Both the position numbers and the translations under genes were made by a program. Under the pieces are notes generated by a model. It did not search any database and was not told the DNA's origin. It saw only the letters and a list, made by a program, of their open reading frames with translations. DNA of 64,000 bases from Ensifer sp. BR816 (lineage in GTDB: Bacteria; Pseudomonadota; Alphaproteobacteria; Rhizobiales; Rhizobiaceae). Below are positions 7,991-15,537 of the stretch, one piece after another; within the stretch, counting starts at the first letter, position 1; each line of letters begins with the position of its first letter. The stretch is taken from positions 3,617,342 through 3,681,341 of the forward strand of contig NZ_KB905370.1 in assembly GCF_000378985.1 (NCBI RefSeq), written 5' to 3'.

Positions 7991-9472
7991 TCATGCGTGG
8001 CCGAGCGGCAAGGCGACGAACCGCGTCACACCGCCCGACTGGATGTGGAGGAGCGCGGCCGCTTTGCCTTCCTTGCGCAGCGACACGAGATCGCGGCGGA
8101 AGTCTCTGGCGTTCGAAACCGCCTTGCCGGCGACCTCGAGAATGACGTCGCCAGCCTCAAGCCCATGTTGCGCCGCCGCTCCCTTCGGATCGATGGCGAC
8201 GACGACCATGCCTTTTTCAGCGGCGCCGGCCACCTTGCTTGCCGGGGCAAGCAGCAGCCCGAACTCTTGCCCGCCGGTAGGGGCAGCGCCGCCGTCGCTT
8301 GCCGCCTCAACCGGCGCCGGGCGGTCCTCCGACATTGTCGCGAGATCCAAGGTGATGTCCTTTGGCGCGCCGTTGCGAAGGATGCTCACCGTCACGGAGG
8401 TGCCCGGAGCCTTTGCTCCAACCTTTTGGGCCAGTTCACGCGGGTCATTGATCGCTGCCCCGTCGACCGCCGTGATGAGATCGCCCGACCGGATGCCCGC
8501 CTTACCGGCTGGGCCGGCCGGATCCGCCTCGTCGACGAGCGCGCCCTTGGCCTCCTTCAGCCCGAGGCCCTCGGCGATGTCGGGAGTGACCTGCTGTTCC
8601 TTGATGCCAAGCCAGCCGCGCGTCACATGGCCCTTGTCCTTCAACTCGGCGATGACGGCTTTTGCCGTGTCAGCCGGGATGTCGAAGCCGATGCCGACCG
8701 AGCCGCCGGAGGGCGAGAAGATCGCCGTGTTGACGCCGATCACATCACCGTTGACGTCGAAGGCCGGCCCGCCGGAATTGCCGCGATTGATCGGCGCATC
8801 GATCTGAATGAAATCGTCATAGGGACCGGCGCCGATGTCGCGGCCTTCGGCCGAAACGATTCCCGCCGTTACCGTGCCGCCGAGGCCATAGGGATTGCCG
8901 ATCGCGATCACCCAATTGCCGACGCGCGGCCGTTGATCGGCAAAGCGCACATGCGGGAAATCCCGGCCGTCGGCCTTGATCAAGGCGAGGTCGGTCTTCG
9001 GGTCGGTACCGACGACTGTCGCCTCGTAGCTCCGGCCGTCGCTGGTCATCACTTCGAGCGAATGGGCATGGTCGACGACGTGATTGTTGGTCACGGCATA
9101 GCCGTCGGCGGAGATGAAGAAGCCCGAACCCTCGCCCATAAGCGGGCCCTGCCCGTCATCGGGATTGGGAGCGCCGTCGTCATCCTGGGCTGCGGCCTGT
9201 TGCTGCGCCGCGTCGATCTCGACACGCACCGAGATGACCGCCGGCTTCACCCGGGCGACGATGTCGGCAAAGTCGCCGGGCTCCGCCGCCGATGGCGGCT
9301 GCACGGCATTCGGCGCCGCACGCACGGTCGAACCTGGACCATTCGTTGCGTGCATGGCGACAGGTTCCGCGACGAGAGCTGCAAGGCTGAGTGCGGAAAC
9401 GGAGGACAGGGCTGCCAAGACGGCGGTCAAGCGGCCCGCACGCGAGCCCTTTTGTTCTGGAGAATTGGCCAT
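7991..9472 (-). CDS. Do-type periplasmic serine endoprotease (DegP/DegQ family)
   Basis: 493 residues, the normal size for a Do protease. A signal-anchor-like hydrophobic stretch covers residues 15-36. The trypsin-like domain carries His131 (T-N-N-H-V-V-D-H), Asp161 (K-T-D-L-A-L) and Ser233 (G-N-S-G-G-P). Two PDZ domains follow, beginning around 265 and 390, each with a carboxylate-binding G-L-like loop. It degrades or refolds damaged envelope proteins. AAGGAG precedes the ATG. It is transcribed alone, with 326 bases of upstream region, so it probably has its own stress-responsive promoter. Rhizobia have several paralogues, so a specific gene symbol is not assigned. Confidence 0.93.
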   Translation of the reverse strand: MANSPEQKGSRAGRLTAVLAALSSVSALSLAALVAEPVAMHATNGPGSTVRAAPNAVQPPSAAEPGDFADIVARVKPAVISVRVEIDAAQQQAAAQDDDGAPNPDDGQGPLMGEGSGFFISADGYAVTNNHVVDHAHSLEVMTSDGRSYEATVVGTDPKTDLALIKADGRDFPHVRFADQRPRVGNWVIAIGNPYGLGGTVTAGIVSAEGRDIGAGPYDDFIQIDAPINRGNSGGPAFDVNGDVIGVNTAIFSPSGGSVGIGFDIPADTAKAVIAELKDKGHVTRGWLGIKEQQVTPDIAEGLGLKEAKGALVDEADPAGPAGKAGIRSGDLITAVDGAAINDPRELAQKVGAKAPGTSVTVSILRNGAPKDITLDLATMSEDRPAPVEAASDGGAAPTGGQEFGLLLAPASKVAGAAEKGMVVVAIDPKGAAAQHGLEAGDVILEVAGKAVSNARDFRRDLVSLRKEGKAAALLHIQSGGVTRFVALPLGHA

Positions 9473-9798
9473 GACGTGTCTCCTTCTATATTCGGAGGTT
9501 GATGCACGCGAAGTCGGTGGCGTTCGATCACCGCCAATATAGACGCTGGCCTATAGTGTCTTGTGGGTTCTCCACCGCGTCGTCAGCCCCACTTGACGAT
9601 AGAACCGAAGTAAAAATGTGATATCCGCCTCATTTCCAAGATTAAATTTCGTTCATGAAATAAAGTTAACCTAAACATAGCATCAGACGGCGACGTCATT
9701 CTTCACGCGGCGGCCTTTGACTTGGAGGCATTCTTTTAGGTCGCGGTCTTGTGCTGCCGCGAGCCGGATGCGCCGCCTGGCAGCGGCGCCCGCACAAG
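9473..9798. other. Intergenic region upstream of the Do protease
   Basis: 326 bases between the OsmC-like gene and the Do protease, both read leftward. The part nearest the protease contains its AAGGAG ribosome binding site; bases 9600-9680 are distinctly A+T rich and likely hold its promoter. No convincing ORF, RNA or strong hairpin was found. Confidence 0.5.
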
Positions 9799-10233
9799 TC
9801 AGTCCGGCGTAGCGGCAGACGTATCGACGACCTCGAAGTCGTGGGTGATCGTCGCCGTCTTGGCGAGCATCGCCGACGCGGAGCAATATTTCTCGATCGA
9901 AAGCGCGATGGCGCGTTCGACCTTGCTTGCGGCAAGGCCGCGTCCCTTGACCACGAAGTGCATGTGGATGCGGGTGAAGACTTTCGGCTCCTGGTCCGCC
10001 CGCTCTGCGCTGAGCTCGACGATGCAGTCCTCGACCGCCTGGCGGCCCTTTTCGAGGATGTGAACGACATCGAAGGCCGAGCAGCCGCCGGTGCCGATCA
10101 GCACCATCTCCATGGGGCTCGGCCCCGGAGTGCTTCCTTCCGGCCCGGAAGCCGTACCGAGCACGACATTGTGCCCGCTCCCGGACTGGCCGACGAAGGT
10201 CCGCTCTTCAACCCATTTGATCCGCGCTTTCAT
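9799..10233 (-). CDS. OsmC/Ohr-family protein
   Basis: 144 residues starting M-K-A-R-I-K-W-V-E-E-R-T-F-V-G, with a near-perfect GGAGGTGACC ribosome binding site directly before the ATG at 10233; a longer frame to 10302 is rejected for that reason. Features of the OsmC fold are P-S-P-M-E-M-V-L-I-G-T-G-G-C-S-A-F-D-V with the first redox cysteine, and K-Y-C-S-A-S-A-M-L with the second. Such proteins reduce organic or inorganic hydroperoxides with two cysteines. The pattern is closer to general OsmC-like (YhfA) proteins than to Ohr, so the exact substrate is open. Confidence 0.88.
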   Translation of the reverse strand: MKARIKWVEERTFVGQSGSGHNVVLGTASGPEGSTPGPSPMEMVLIGTGGCSAFDVVHILEKGRQAVEDCIVELSAERADQEPKVFTRIHMHFVVKGRGLAASKVERAIALSIEKYCSASAMLAKTATITHDFEVVDTSAATPD

Positions 10234-10294
10234 GGTCACCTCCTGCAGATATGCCAAACACGTTCCGACGCGTTGAACCCGTAAATCATCACGC

Positions 10295-10327
10295 AAAAAC
10301 ACGCCGTGCCAACAGAGCGCGGCGTGT
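10295..10327 (-). terminator. Rho-independent terminator after the MFS gene
   Basis: Eight-base arms ACACGCCG (10299-10306) and CGGCGTGT (10320-10327) flank a 13-base loop. On the minus strand the stem is followed by a run of five T (10299-10295 read in reverse). It sits 40 bases past the MFS stop codon, in the gap before the OsmC gene. Confidence 0.75.
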
Positions 10328-10366
10328 CGTCTTCAAAATTCCACACGAACGTCTGCGACCGCTTTG

Positions 10367-11590
10367 CTATTCGGCCGGCTGGACAAGCGAGTCGGGAGGG
10401 CATTCCGTTGTGGTTCCGGCCAAATTCCGCTGACCGAGGCCGATGGTCGCGACGGTCGCCGCGCTGGCGACAACGGACACCCAGAAGCCGTTCTGCGCAC
10501 CAAAATTGTCGACGACCCAGCCCGCGATGAAGGCACCGAGCGCCATTCCGATGCCGATTCCGGTCGTCACCCAGGTCACCCCTTCCGTCAGCATCGAGGA
10601 CGGAACACGGCGCTCGATCAGGCCGAAGGCGGTAATGAAGGTCGGCGAAATGGCGATACCGCTGACAAAGACGGCGAGTGCCAGGATCGGCACGGTGTCC
10701 GCCACCAGAAGCGGCCAGGAGGTAATGGCTAGGGCGCTCACTGCGATCAGCAACTGCCTGTGCAAGGGCATGGTCGGGTTGAGAGCGCCGAGAACCAGGC
10801 CGAGCACGAAGGAGCCGATCGCGTATACGCCGATGACGACGCTGGCGGCATTGGGCTCTCCGAGTTCCTTTGTGATTGCGACGGCACTGACTTCCGCCGT
10901 CGCGAACGTAGACCCCACGAACACGAGCGCGAGCGTGATGATTTGCACGGGACGCAGGCGGATCGCCGAGCCTTGCGGGGCATCGTCCTCGGAATCGCGC
11001 GGCTTCGGCTCGGTTGAGCGCTGCAGGATGAAGGCCAAAGTTCCAAGCGCGAGGAAGATGGTGCTGGCAAGCATGCCTGCCTCAGGGAAGAGCGAGACCC
11101 CCAGGCCGACCGAGAGCGAAGCCCCGGCGATGTAGACCAGTTCGTCTGCCGATGATTCAAAGGCAAAGGCGGTGTTCAACTCGGGCCGGTTGCGGAAGAT
11201 CTCAGTCCAGCGGGCGCGCAGCAATGCAGGCATGCTGGGCATCGCCGCAGCCAGGAAGGCCGAGACGAAGAGCGCCCAGTCGGGCCAATTTTGATTGGCC
11301 GCCGCAACGAGCGCGAGGAAGGCCAGGACCGATACAATCGTCGTGGGAACCACGACGGCCGTCTGGCCGTGGCGATCCACCAGCCGCGATATATGCGGAG
11401 AAACCAGCGCATTCGTCAGCGCAAACGTTGCCGACACCGCGCCCGCCAACCAGTACTCTCCGTGCGTCTGAGACAGCATGGCGACGATGCCGATCGGGGC
11501 CATCGCGATCGGCAGGCGGGCGATAAAGCCGGCGGCTGAGAAGCCCTTTGCACCCGGCGCCCTGAATATCTCTGCGTATGGATTGGACAT
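10367..11590 (-). CDS. MFS transporter
   Basis: 407 residues from the ATG at 11590, which has AAGGAAC upstream. Around 12 hydrophobic segments are visible, with the intracellular loop 2-3 motif S-R-L-V-D-R-H-G-Q (the G-x-x-x-D-R-x-G-R-type signature of the family) near residue 70. The second half carries an R-R-V-P-S-S-M-L-T-E-G loop common in drug-efflux-like MFS proteins. It likely exports a small toxic or signalling compound across the inner membrane. It is divergent from a TetR-type regulator, with three matching palindromes between the two, so expression is probably induced by its own substrate. Confidence 0.88.
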   Translation of the reverse strand: MSNPYAEIFRAPGAKGFSAAGFIARLPIAMAPIGIVAMLSQTHGEYWLAGAVSATFALTNALVSPHISRLVDRHGQTAVVVPTTIVSVLAFLALVAAANQNWPDWALFVSAFLAAAMPSMPALLRARWTEIFRNRPELNTAFAFESSADELVYIAGASLSVGLGVSLFPEAGMLASTIFLALGTLAFILQRSTEPKPRDSEDDAPQGSAIRLRPVQIITLALVFVGSTFATAEVSAVAITKELGEPNAASVVIGVYAIGSFVLGLVLGALNPTMPLHRQLLIAVSALAITSWPLLVADTVPILALAVFVSGIAISPTFITAFGLIERRVPSSMLTEGVTWVTTGIGIGMALGAFIAGWVVDNFGAQNGFWVSVVASAATVATIGLGQRNLAGTTTECPPDSLVQPAE

Positions 11591-11625
11591 GGGATGTTCC
11601 TTGTAAGGACCCGGCACTGCCACTT

Positions 11626-11692
11626 ACATACGTGGCGTATGTCCTTAGTTAGTTGCATACGTCTCGTATGTCAAATAAAATACGCAGCGTAT
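11626..11692. promoter_or_regulatory. Three TetR operator palindromes between MFS and TetR genes
   Basis: Three inverted repeats share the same half site: ACATACG-3-CGTATGT at 11626-11642, CATACG-3-CGTATG at 11656-11670, and ATACG-3-CGTAT at 11680-11692. Centres are 29 and 23 bases apart, so they lie on slightly different helix faces. The last one ends 16 bases before the regulator start. Such short palindromes are typical TetR-family operators, and the layout suggests control of both divergent genes. Confidence 0.8.
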
Positions 11693-11708
11693 GTGAATGG
11701 GAGACTGC

Positions 11709-12314
11709 ATGCGCAGACAGCGTCACGACATGATTGTCGAAACCCGGGCAAAGTTGATTGCCTCAGCCCGGCAAGCTTTCGGGACCGTCGGATACGCCGA
11801 CGCTTCGATGGACGATTTCACCGCAGAGGCGGGGCTGACGAGAGGCGCTCTCTATCACCACTTCGGCGATAAGAAGGGTCTCTTTCAGGCGGTCATCCAG
11901 GCGATCGACGCCGAGATGACGGCGCGGTTGAACCGGGTTTCCTCCGCCGCTCCGAGCCGCTGGGAGGGATTCGTCGAGGAATGCGTCGCCTACATCCAGA
12001 TGGCGCTCGAGCCGGAGATCCAGCGCATCATGTTCCGTGATGGACCTGCCGTGTTGGGGGACATATCGCAGTGGCCGAGCACCAATGGCTGCATCGCTGC
12101 CTTGAGCGAAAGTCTGCGTCAGCTACAAGCCGAGGGCGCGATCATCGACATCGACGTGGAAGTGGCGGCGCGCTTGATCAACGGCGCCAGCAGTCATGCC
12201 GCCTTGTGGATCGCCAATTCCGACGAACCGCAGGAAACGTCACAAAGAGCGGTGGACGGCTTCCGGGCCCTGCTCGAAGGATTGAGAGTCGACGAAAAGG
12301 GCGGCCGTGGCTGA
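11709..12314 (+). CDS. TetR-family transcriptional repressor
   Basis: 201 residues from ATG 11709, preceded by GGGAGA; the in-frame ATG at 11697 has no good ribosome binding site. The N-terminal helix-turn-helix is clear: A-R-Q-A-F-G-T-V-G-Y-A-D-A-S-M-D-D-F, then A-E-A-G-L-T-R-G-A-L-Y-H-H-F-G-D-K-K. The C-terminal half is helical and should hold the ligand pocket. Divergent from an MFS exporter with three shared palindromes between; repression of both genes and release by a transported compound is the likely scheme, inferred from family and context. Confidence 0.92.
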   Translation: MRRQRHDMIVETRAKLIASARQAFGTVGYADASMDDFTAEAGLTRGALYHHFGDKKGLFQAVIQAIDAEMTARLNRVSSAAPSRWEGFVEECVAYIQMALEPEIQRIMFRDGPAVLGDISQWPSTNGCIAALSESLRQLQAEGAIIDIDVEVAARLINGASSHAALWIANSDEPQETSQRAVDGFRALLEGLRVDEKGGRG

Positions 12315-12390
12315 TCTGATACGGGACGCTTCGACCTTACCGGGTTGCGAAAGCTGCCGCCTTGACGGAGGGCAGCTGGACATCCTGCGA

Positions 12391-12945
12391 TCAGAGTGAA
12401 TCGCGCTCTGTGCGCAGGTTGGAGACGACGCGCCGGTTCTGCACCTTGCAGGAGCGATCCGTGCAGTCACGGACTTCGCGGTCGTTTCCGTAACCCTTGG
12501 CCCACATCCGGTTGGCATCTACGCCCTTCGAGACGAGATAGGCCATCGCCGCGTCGGCGCGTCTCTGCGACAGCGTTACCATCTTTGACGCGGACCCGGA
12601 ATCGTCGGCAAATCCCTGCAGCTTGACCAGCCAACGCGGGTTGCTGTTGAGCCAAATGGCCTGCTTATCCAACGTTGCCATGGCGACGGAATCGAGCGCG
12701 GCAGAGTCCAGCGTGAAGTATGTCCGCCGGCCGGCATTCAGGATGAAGTCCTCTTCGCTGCCGGCCATGACGGTCTCGAATCCGGGCGCCGGATCGTTGG
12801 TTTGCCCGGTCAACGGCACCGCGGCCGGCTCTTCCAGCGCAGCGGTATCAGTAGTGTTGCACGCGGCAAGCGCCAGAAGCATGGCCGCGGCGATCGGCAG
12901 CCTCGTATATCCGGTCAAAGCAGACATCAGGGTGATATTCCTCAT
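12391..12945 (-). CDS. OmpA-family lipoprotein
   Basis: 184 residues. A signal peptide ends in a lipobox L-A-A-C near residues 26-29, so the mature protein should be lipidated and sit in the outer membrane. The C-terminal half is an OmpA peptidoglycan-binding domain: Y-F-T-L-D-S-A, V-K-L-Q-G-F-A-D-D-S-G-S, L-S-Q-R-R-A-D-A, and Q-N-R-R-V near the end. A C-x4-C pair lies in the last loop. Its ATG overlaps the stop of the upstream L,D-transpeptidase (ATGA), so the two are made together; one links the outer membrane to peptidoglycan and the other crosslinks it. Confidence 0.88.
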   Translation of the reverse strand: MRNITLMSALTGYTRLPIAAAMLLALAACNTTDTAALEEPAAVPLTGQTNDPAPGFETVMAGSEEDFILNAGRRTYFTLDSAALDSVAMATLDKQAIWLNSNPRWLVKLQGFADDSGSASKMVTLSQRRADAAMAYLVSKGVDANRMWAKGYGNDREVRDCTDRSCKVQNRRVVSNLRTERDSL

Positions 12946-13616
12946 TCGACCGGAGTTGCTTGGCTCATCTGAGCGGCACTTTCAGCCTGGTCGGCAATGT
13001 GGGGCAGGACCTGCACCGCGGTGCCGATGGGGCAACGCTGATAAAGATCGATCGCATCTTCGTTGAACATGCGGATGCAACCGCTGGAGGCATCCCTGCC
13101 GATGCTGCCCGGCTCCAGCGTACCGTGCAAGCGATAGCCGGTATCGACCCCATCGCGAAGCAGGTACATGGCGCGCGGGCCAAGCGGGTTCTTTGGCGAA
13201 CCTCCCTCGACCGATTCAGGCAGTTCGGGGTGGCGCTCGCGCATCTCAGGCGGCGGCGTCCAGCGCGGCCAGAGCGATTTCCGGTCGATCGTGGCGCGGC
13301 CGTACCATTTGAAACCCTCGCGGCCGACACCGACGCCATAGCGGATGGCAGTCTTGTTCTCCATGATCAGGTAGAGAAAATGGTGCCTGGTATCGACGAC
13401 GACGGTGCCGATCGGCTCGCTGCTGAAATACTTGACAACCTGGCGGCGCCACCTCTTGTCGATCTTGGCAAAGTTGGTGCTTCGGAACGTCACACCATTG
13501 TCGACGGCGGTGCCGGAAAGATAGGAAGACGCAGATGCGAAAGTGGGTTTCTGGACCGCCACGTTGCCAAGTGACGCTAAACCACCAAGCACAACATCCC
13601 TGCGCATCCACCCCAT
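12942..13616 (-). CDS. L,D-transpeptidase (YkuD family)
   Basis: 224 residues from ATG 13616; a TTG two codons earlier is possible. The N-terminus resembles a Tat-like signal (M-R-R-D-V-V-L-G-G-L). The YkuD domain is marked by V-V-V-D-T-R-H-H-F-L-Y and the catalytic H-G-T-L-E-P-G ... S-S-G-C-I-R-M segment with the nucleophilic cysteine. Such enzymes form 3-3 crosslinks in peptidoglycan or attach proteins to it in the periplasm. It is followed by an overlapping OmpA-type lipoprotein gene. Confidence 0.92.
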   Translation of the reverse strand: MGWMRRDVVLGGLASLGNVAVQKPTFASASSYLSGTAVDNGVTFRSTNFAKIDKRWRRQVVKYFSSEPIGTVVVDTRHHFLYLIMENKTAIRYGVGVGREGFKWYGRATIDRKSLWPRWTPPPEMRERHPELPESVEGGSPKNPLGPRAMYLLRDGVDTGYRLHGTLEPGSIGRDASSGCIRMFNEDAIDLYQRCPIGTAVQVLPHIADQAESAAQMSQATPVE

Positions 13617-13700
13617 CGGCAATATCCCCCAAAAGCCAAGTAGCGAGGTGGCAGTAAATCAGATTTTTCATTTGCCACAACATAAAACTTCTCGGCATTC

Positions 13701-14337
13701 TCAAGTAGAACGGCCTTCCGTGCCACTTCGGGAAATCACTCGGCTGACCTGCATGGCCGTCCACTTGCCCCCACGGGATGTCGCTATCCCCATCTCGTCG
13801 AGGGTCCGGGCGATGTGCGACGGTGAGGCGCCGGCTTCTTTCATCGGGGCAATCACCTTCATCACCGTGGTCGATTCAGCGTCGGCCTTGGCCTGTATGG
13901 CGACGTTCCGCTTCATGGTGGCACCCCTCATGCCGCCCAGCTTGGTGCGTTCGATGATGAAGGTCCGCTCCTGCTCCGCCAGGCGCTGTAGATGTGCAAT
14001 TCGAACTTGCTGGCGTGAGGCATCGAGGCAACGCGAAGCTTGACCTTCGGATCGTCCATGATCGTGGCGATGAATGAGACCTTGCGGCTTAACCGATCCA
14101 GCTTTGCAACCCGTAGATCGGCGCCTGTCTTGCGCACCAGGGCAAGGGCTTTGCTCAGTTCAGGCCGCCGTTGTTGGCTCCGCTGCCTTCGTCCTGAAAC
14201 CTGCCGATGACCTCGAACGGCACGTCTGAGAACCGCTCGAGGAAGATGTTGATATCCCGCTTTTGCGCCTCAAGGGCGAGACCGCTGCGTCCCTGCTCTG
14301 CCGTAATGACCCGCCGATAGATGATATACTTGAGCAT
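13701..14337 (-). pseudogene. Serine recombinase (resolvase family), broken by two frameshifts
   Basis: Three pieces in different frames line up with one resolvase. The first, 14337-14155, begins M-L-K-Y-I-I-Y-R-R-V and continues A-L-E-A-Q-K-R-D-I. The second, ending near 13928, has R-K-T-G-A-D-L-R-V-A-K-L-D-R-L-S-R-K-V, the helix with the conserved D-R-L-S-R. The third, ending at 13701, has the C-terminal helix-turn-helix with I-A-R-T-L-D-E-M-G-I-A-T. Frameshifts fall near 14160 and near 13950. In the first piece the usual R-V-S-T is R-V-I-T, so the catalytic serine is also lost. The gene is therefore dead, a trace of an old mobile element. Confidence 0.8.
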
Positions 14338-14370
14338 CGGAATATCCCGCCTTTGCTGGATATTCCGATG
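14335..14370. repeat. 36-bp perfect palindrome at the recombinase start
   Basis: Arms CATCGGAATATCC (14335-14347) and GGATATTCCGATG (14358-14370), 13 bases each with no mismatch, flank a 10-base spacer. The left arm includes the ATG of the broken recombinase. Resolvases bind and recombine at inverted-repeat subsites of about this size next to their own genes, so this is a likely res subsite or operator. Confidence 0.55.
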
Positions 14371-14508
14371 GCCGCGTGTTTGTTAAGTGATTGATATTGC
14401 GAGATTGATGCAGAAAACGGGGTGGGATTCGAGGCTTTTCGTTTCCTCCTCCCAGGCTCTTTGGTGCTATCTTGGGACAGAACCGCCATCTTAGAGAGGA
14501 GTAATCCC

Positions 14509-14700
14509 ATGTGGCTCGAATTGCACGACAGCAATGGACCAATTTTCGTTAACATGGACACTGTTACGCACTTCCAGCGGGTAGAGGGCAAGCGACGCAC
14601 CACTCTCGTCACCTTCGCGCCCAATAACGGGACCTGCGTGATGTTCCAGGTTAACGAGTCGCCTGACGAGATCATGGACATGATGATCAGCGAACAGTAA
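14509..14700 (+). CDS. Small hypothetical protein, FlbD-like in outline
   Basis: 63 residues, with GAGAGGA eight bases before the ATG. The sequence M-W-L-E-L-H-D-S-N-G-P-I-F-V-N-M-D-T-V, then a variable stretch and E-S-P-D-E-I-M-D-M-M-I, follows the strand-strand-helix outline of short FlbD-like proteins. The resemblance is weak and no flagellar gene is nearby, so no role is assigned. It stands alone between the recombinase remnant and a short minus-strand gene. Confidence 0.6.
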   Translation: MWLELHDSNGPIFVNMDTVTHFQRVEGKRRTTLVTFAPNNGTCVMFQVNESPDEIMDMMISEQ

Positions 14701-14900
14701 CGCAGGTTGGCCAGATCACGCTGAGGCATTGCCTCGAATTGTCGCCGAGCTTCACCGTAGTGAGGGCGGGATAGATGTCACCCTCTCGATATAGGGAAGG
14801 TTGCGGCGCATTCCATTTCAGGGGCCAATGGATGCGGTCTTTCGACGAAATCCTCCGGCCTCCCATACCGGGTTCGACTCCCGCGGATGGAGGTCCCTTT

Positions 14901-15080
14901 TCAGCGAGGCAAACTGCTCTCGATATCGAAAATCTCGCGCTTCAGACGCGCAATGTGCTCATAAGAATACTGTGCGTCCTCCAACAGCGTATAGGCTCGG
15001 GCTTCCGCGAGCTTCGCATGGCGACGATGGTTGTCGATCTGCGCTAGCTTTTGCTTGATCCGAGGATCGTCCTTGTGCAT
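14901..15080 (-). CDS. Small helical hypothetical protein
   Basis: 59 residues from ATG 15080, with GGAGGTC immediately upstream; this picks 15080 over the longer frame to 15107. The product (M-H-K-D-D-P-R-I-K-Q-K-L-A-Q-I-D...) is nearly all alpha helix with a heptad-like spacing and could form a short coiled coil. No signal peptide, no known domain. Confidence 0.55.
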   Translation of the reverse strand: MHKDDPRIKQKLAQIDNHRRHAKLAEARAYTLLEDAQYSYEHIARLKREIFDIESSLPR

Positions 15081-15301
15081 TCCGACCTCCTGGAAAGGCT
15101 CCATCATGAAAGCGGGTCTGATCTTGCCTCAGAGGTCAAATTAGCAGGTGCTGAAATTCACTGCCAGTTGCTCACGCGAGCTACGCCATAGGTGGAATAG
15201 AGGTTGGCTACGCCTGAGATCGCCCCTCTCCTGCCAAGCGCATGCCTTTCGCACAAACGGTGCAGATCGATGCTTTTTTTCTTGATCGTTGCCGACTTAA
15301 T

Positions 15302-15372
15302 GATAAAAACATACATTATTTCAAAGTGTTACAGCGATCTCCGCCCGCCTGAAAAGACGCACAGCGCTATAG
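15302..15372 (+). repeat. Rhizobial intergenic repeat, copy A
   Basis: The segment runs from GATAAAAACATACATT through TCAAAGTGTTACAGCG to GACGCACAGCGCTATAG. The ends ACAGCG and CGCT can pair in an imperfect hairpin. Related copies lie at 22308 (minus), 31689 (plus) and 33006 (minus). The rest of the 430-base gap 15108-15537 before the histidine kinase holds no gene that I can support; its promoter is expected there. Confidence 0.65.
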
Positions 15373-15537
15373 CGGCCGGAAACGAAGCTGGCCCTTTGTG
15401 GTGTGATGCGACATAATTCCGTTGTGTTCTCACAAAGAGTGGGGCGGCACCTGCCTGCCACTGCAGATTTGGGCACAACGTTCAGAGGTGGGTTGCATAA
15501 GTCTTCAAAATGGTAGGTCGTCACCGAAGGAGCCGAA

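Noticed and set aside
7997..9502. 501-codon plus-strand frame opposite the Do protease
   Set aside because: The minus strand has an intact protease triad and PDZ domains; the plus frame is R-rich with no motif.
14869..14883. tRNA-like T arm (CGGG, TTCGACT, CCCG)
   Set aside because: Only a four-base stem, and no matching acceptor, D or anticodon arm in the 75 bases upstream; not a tRNA.
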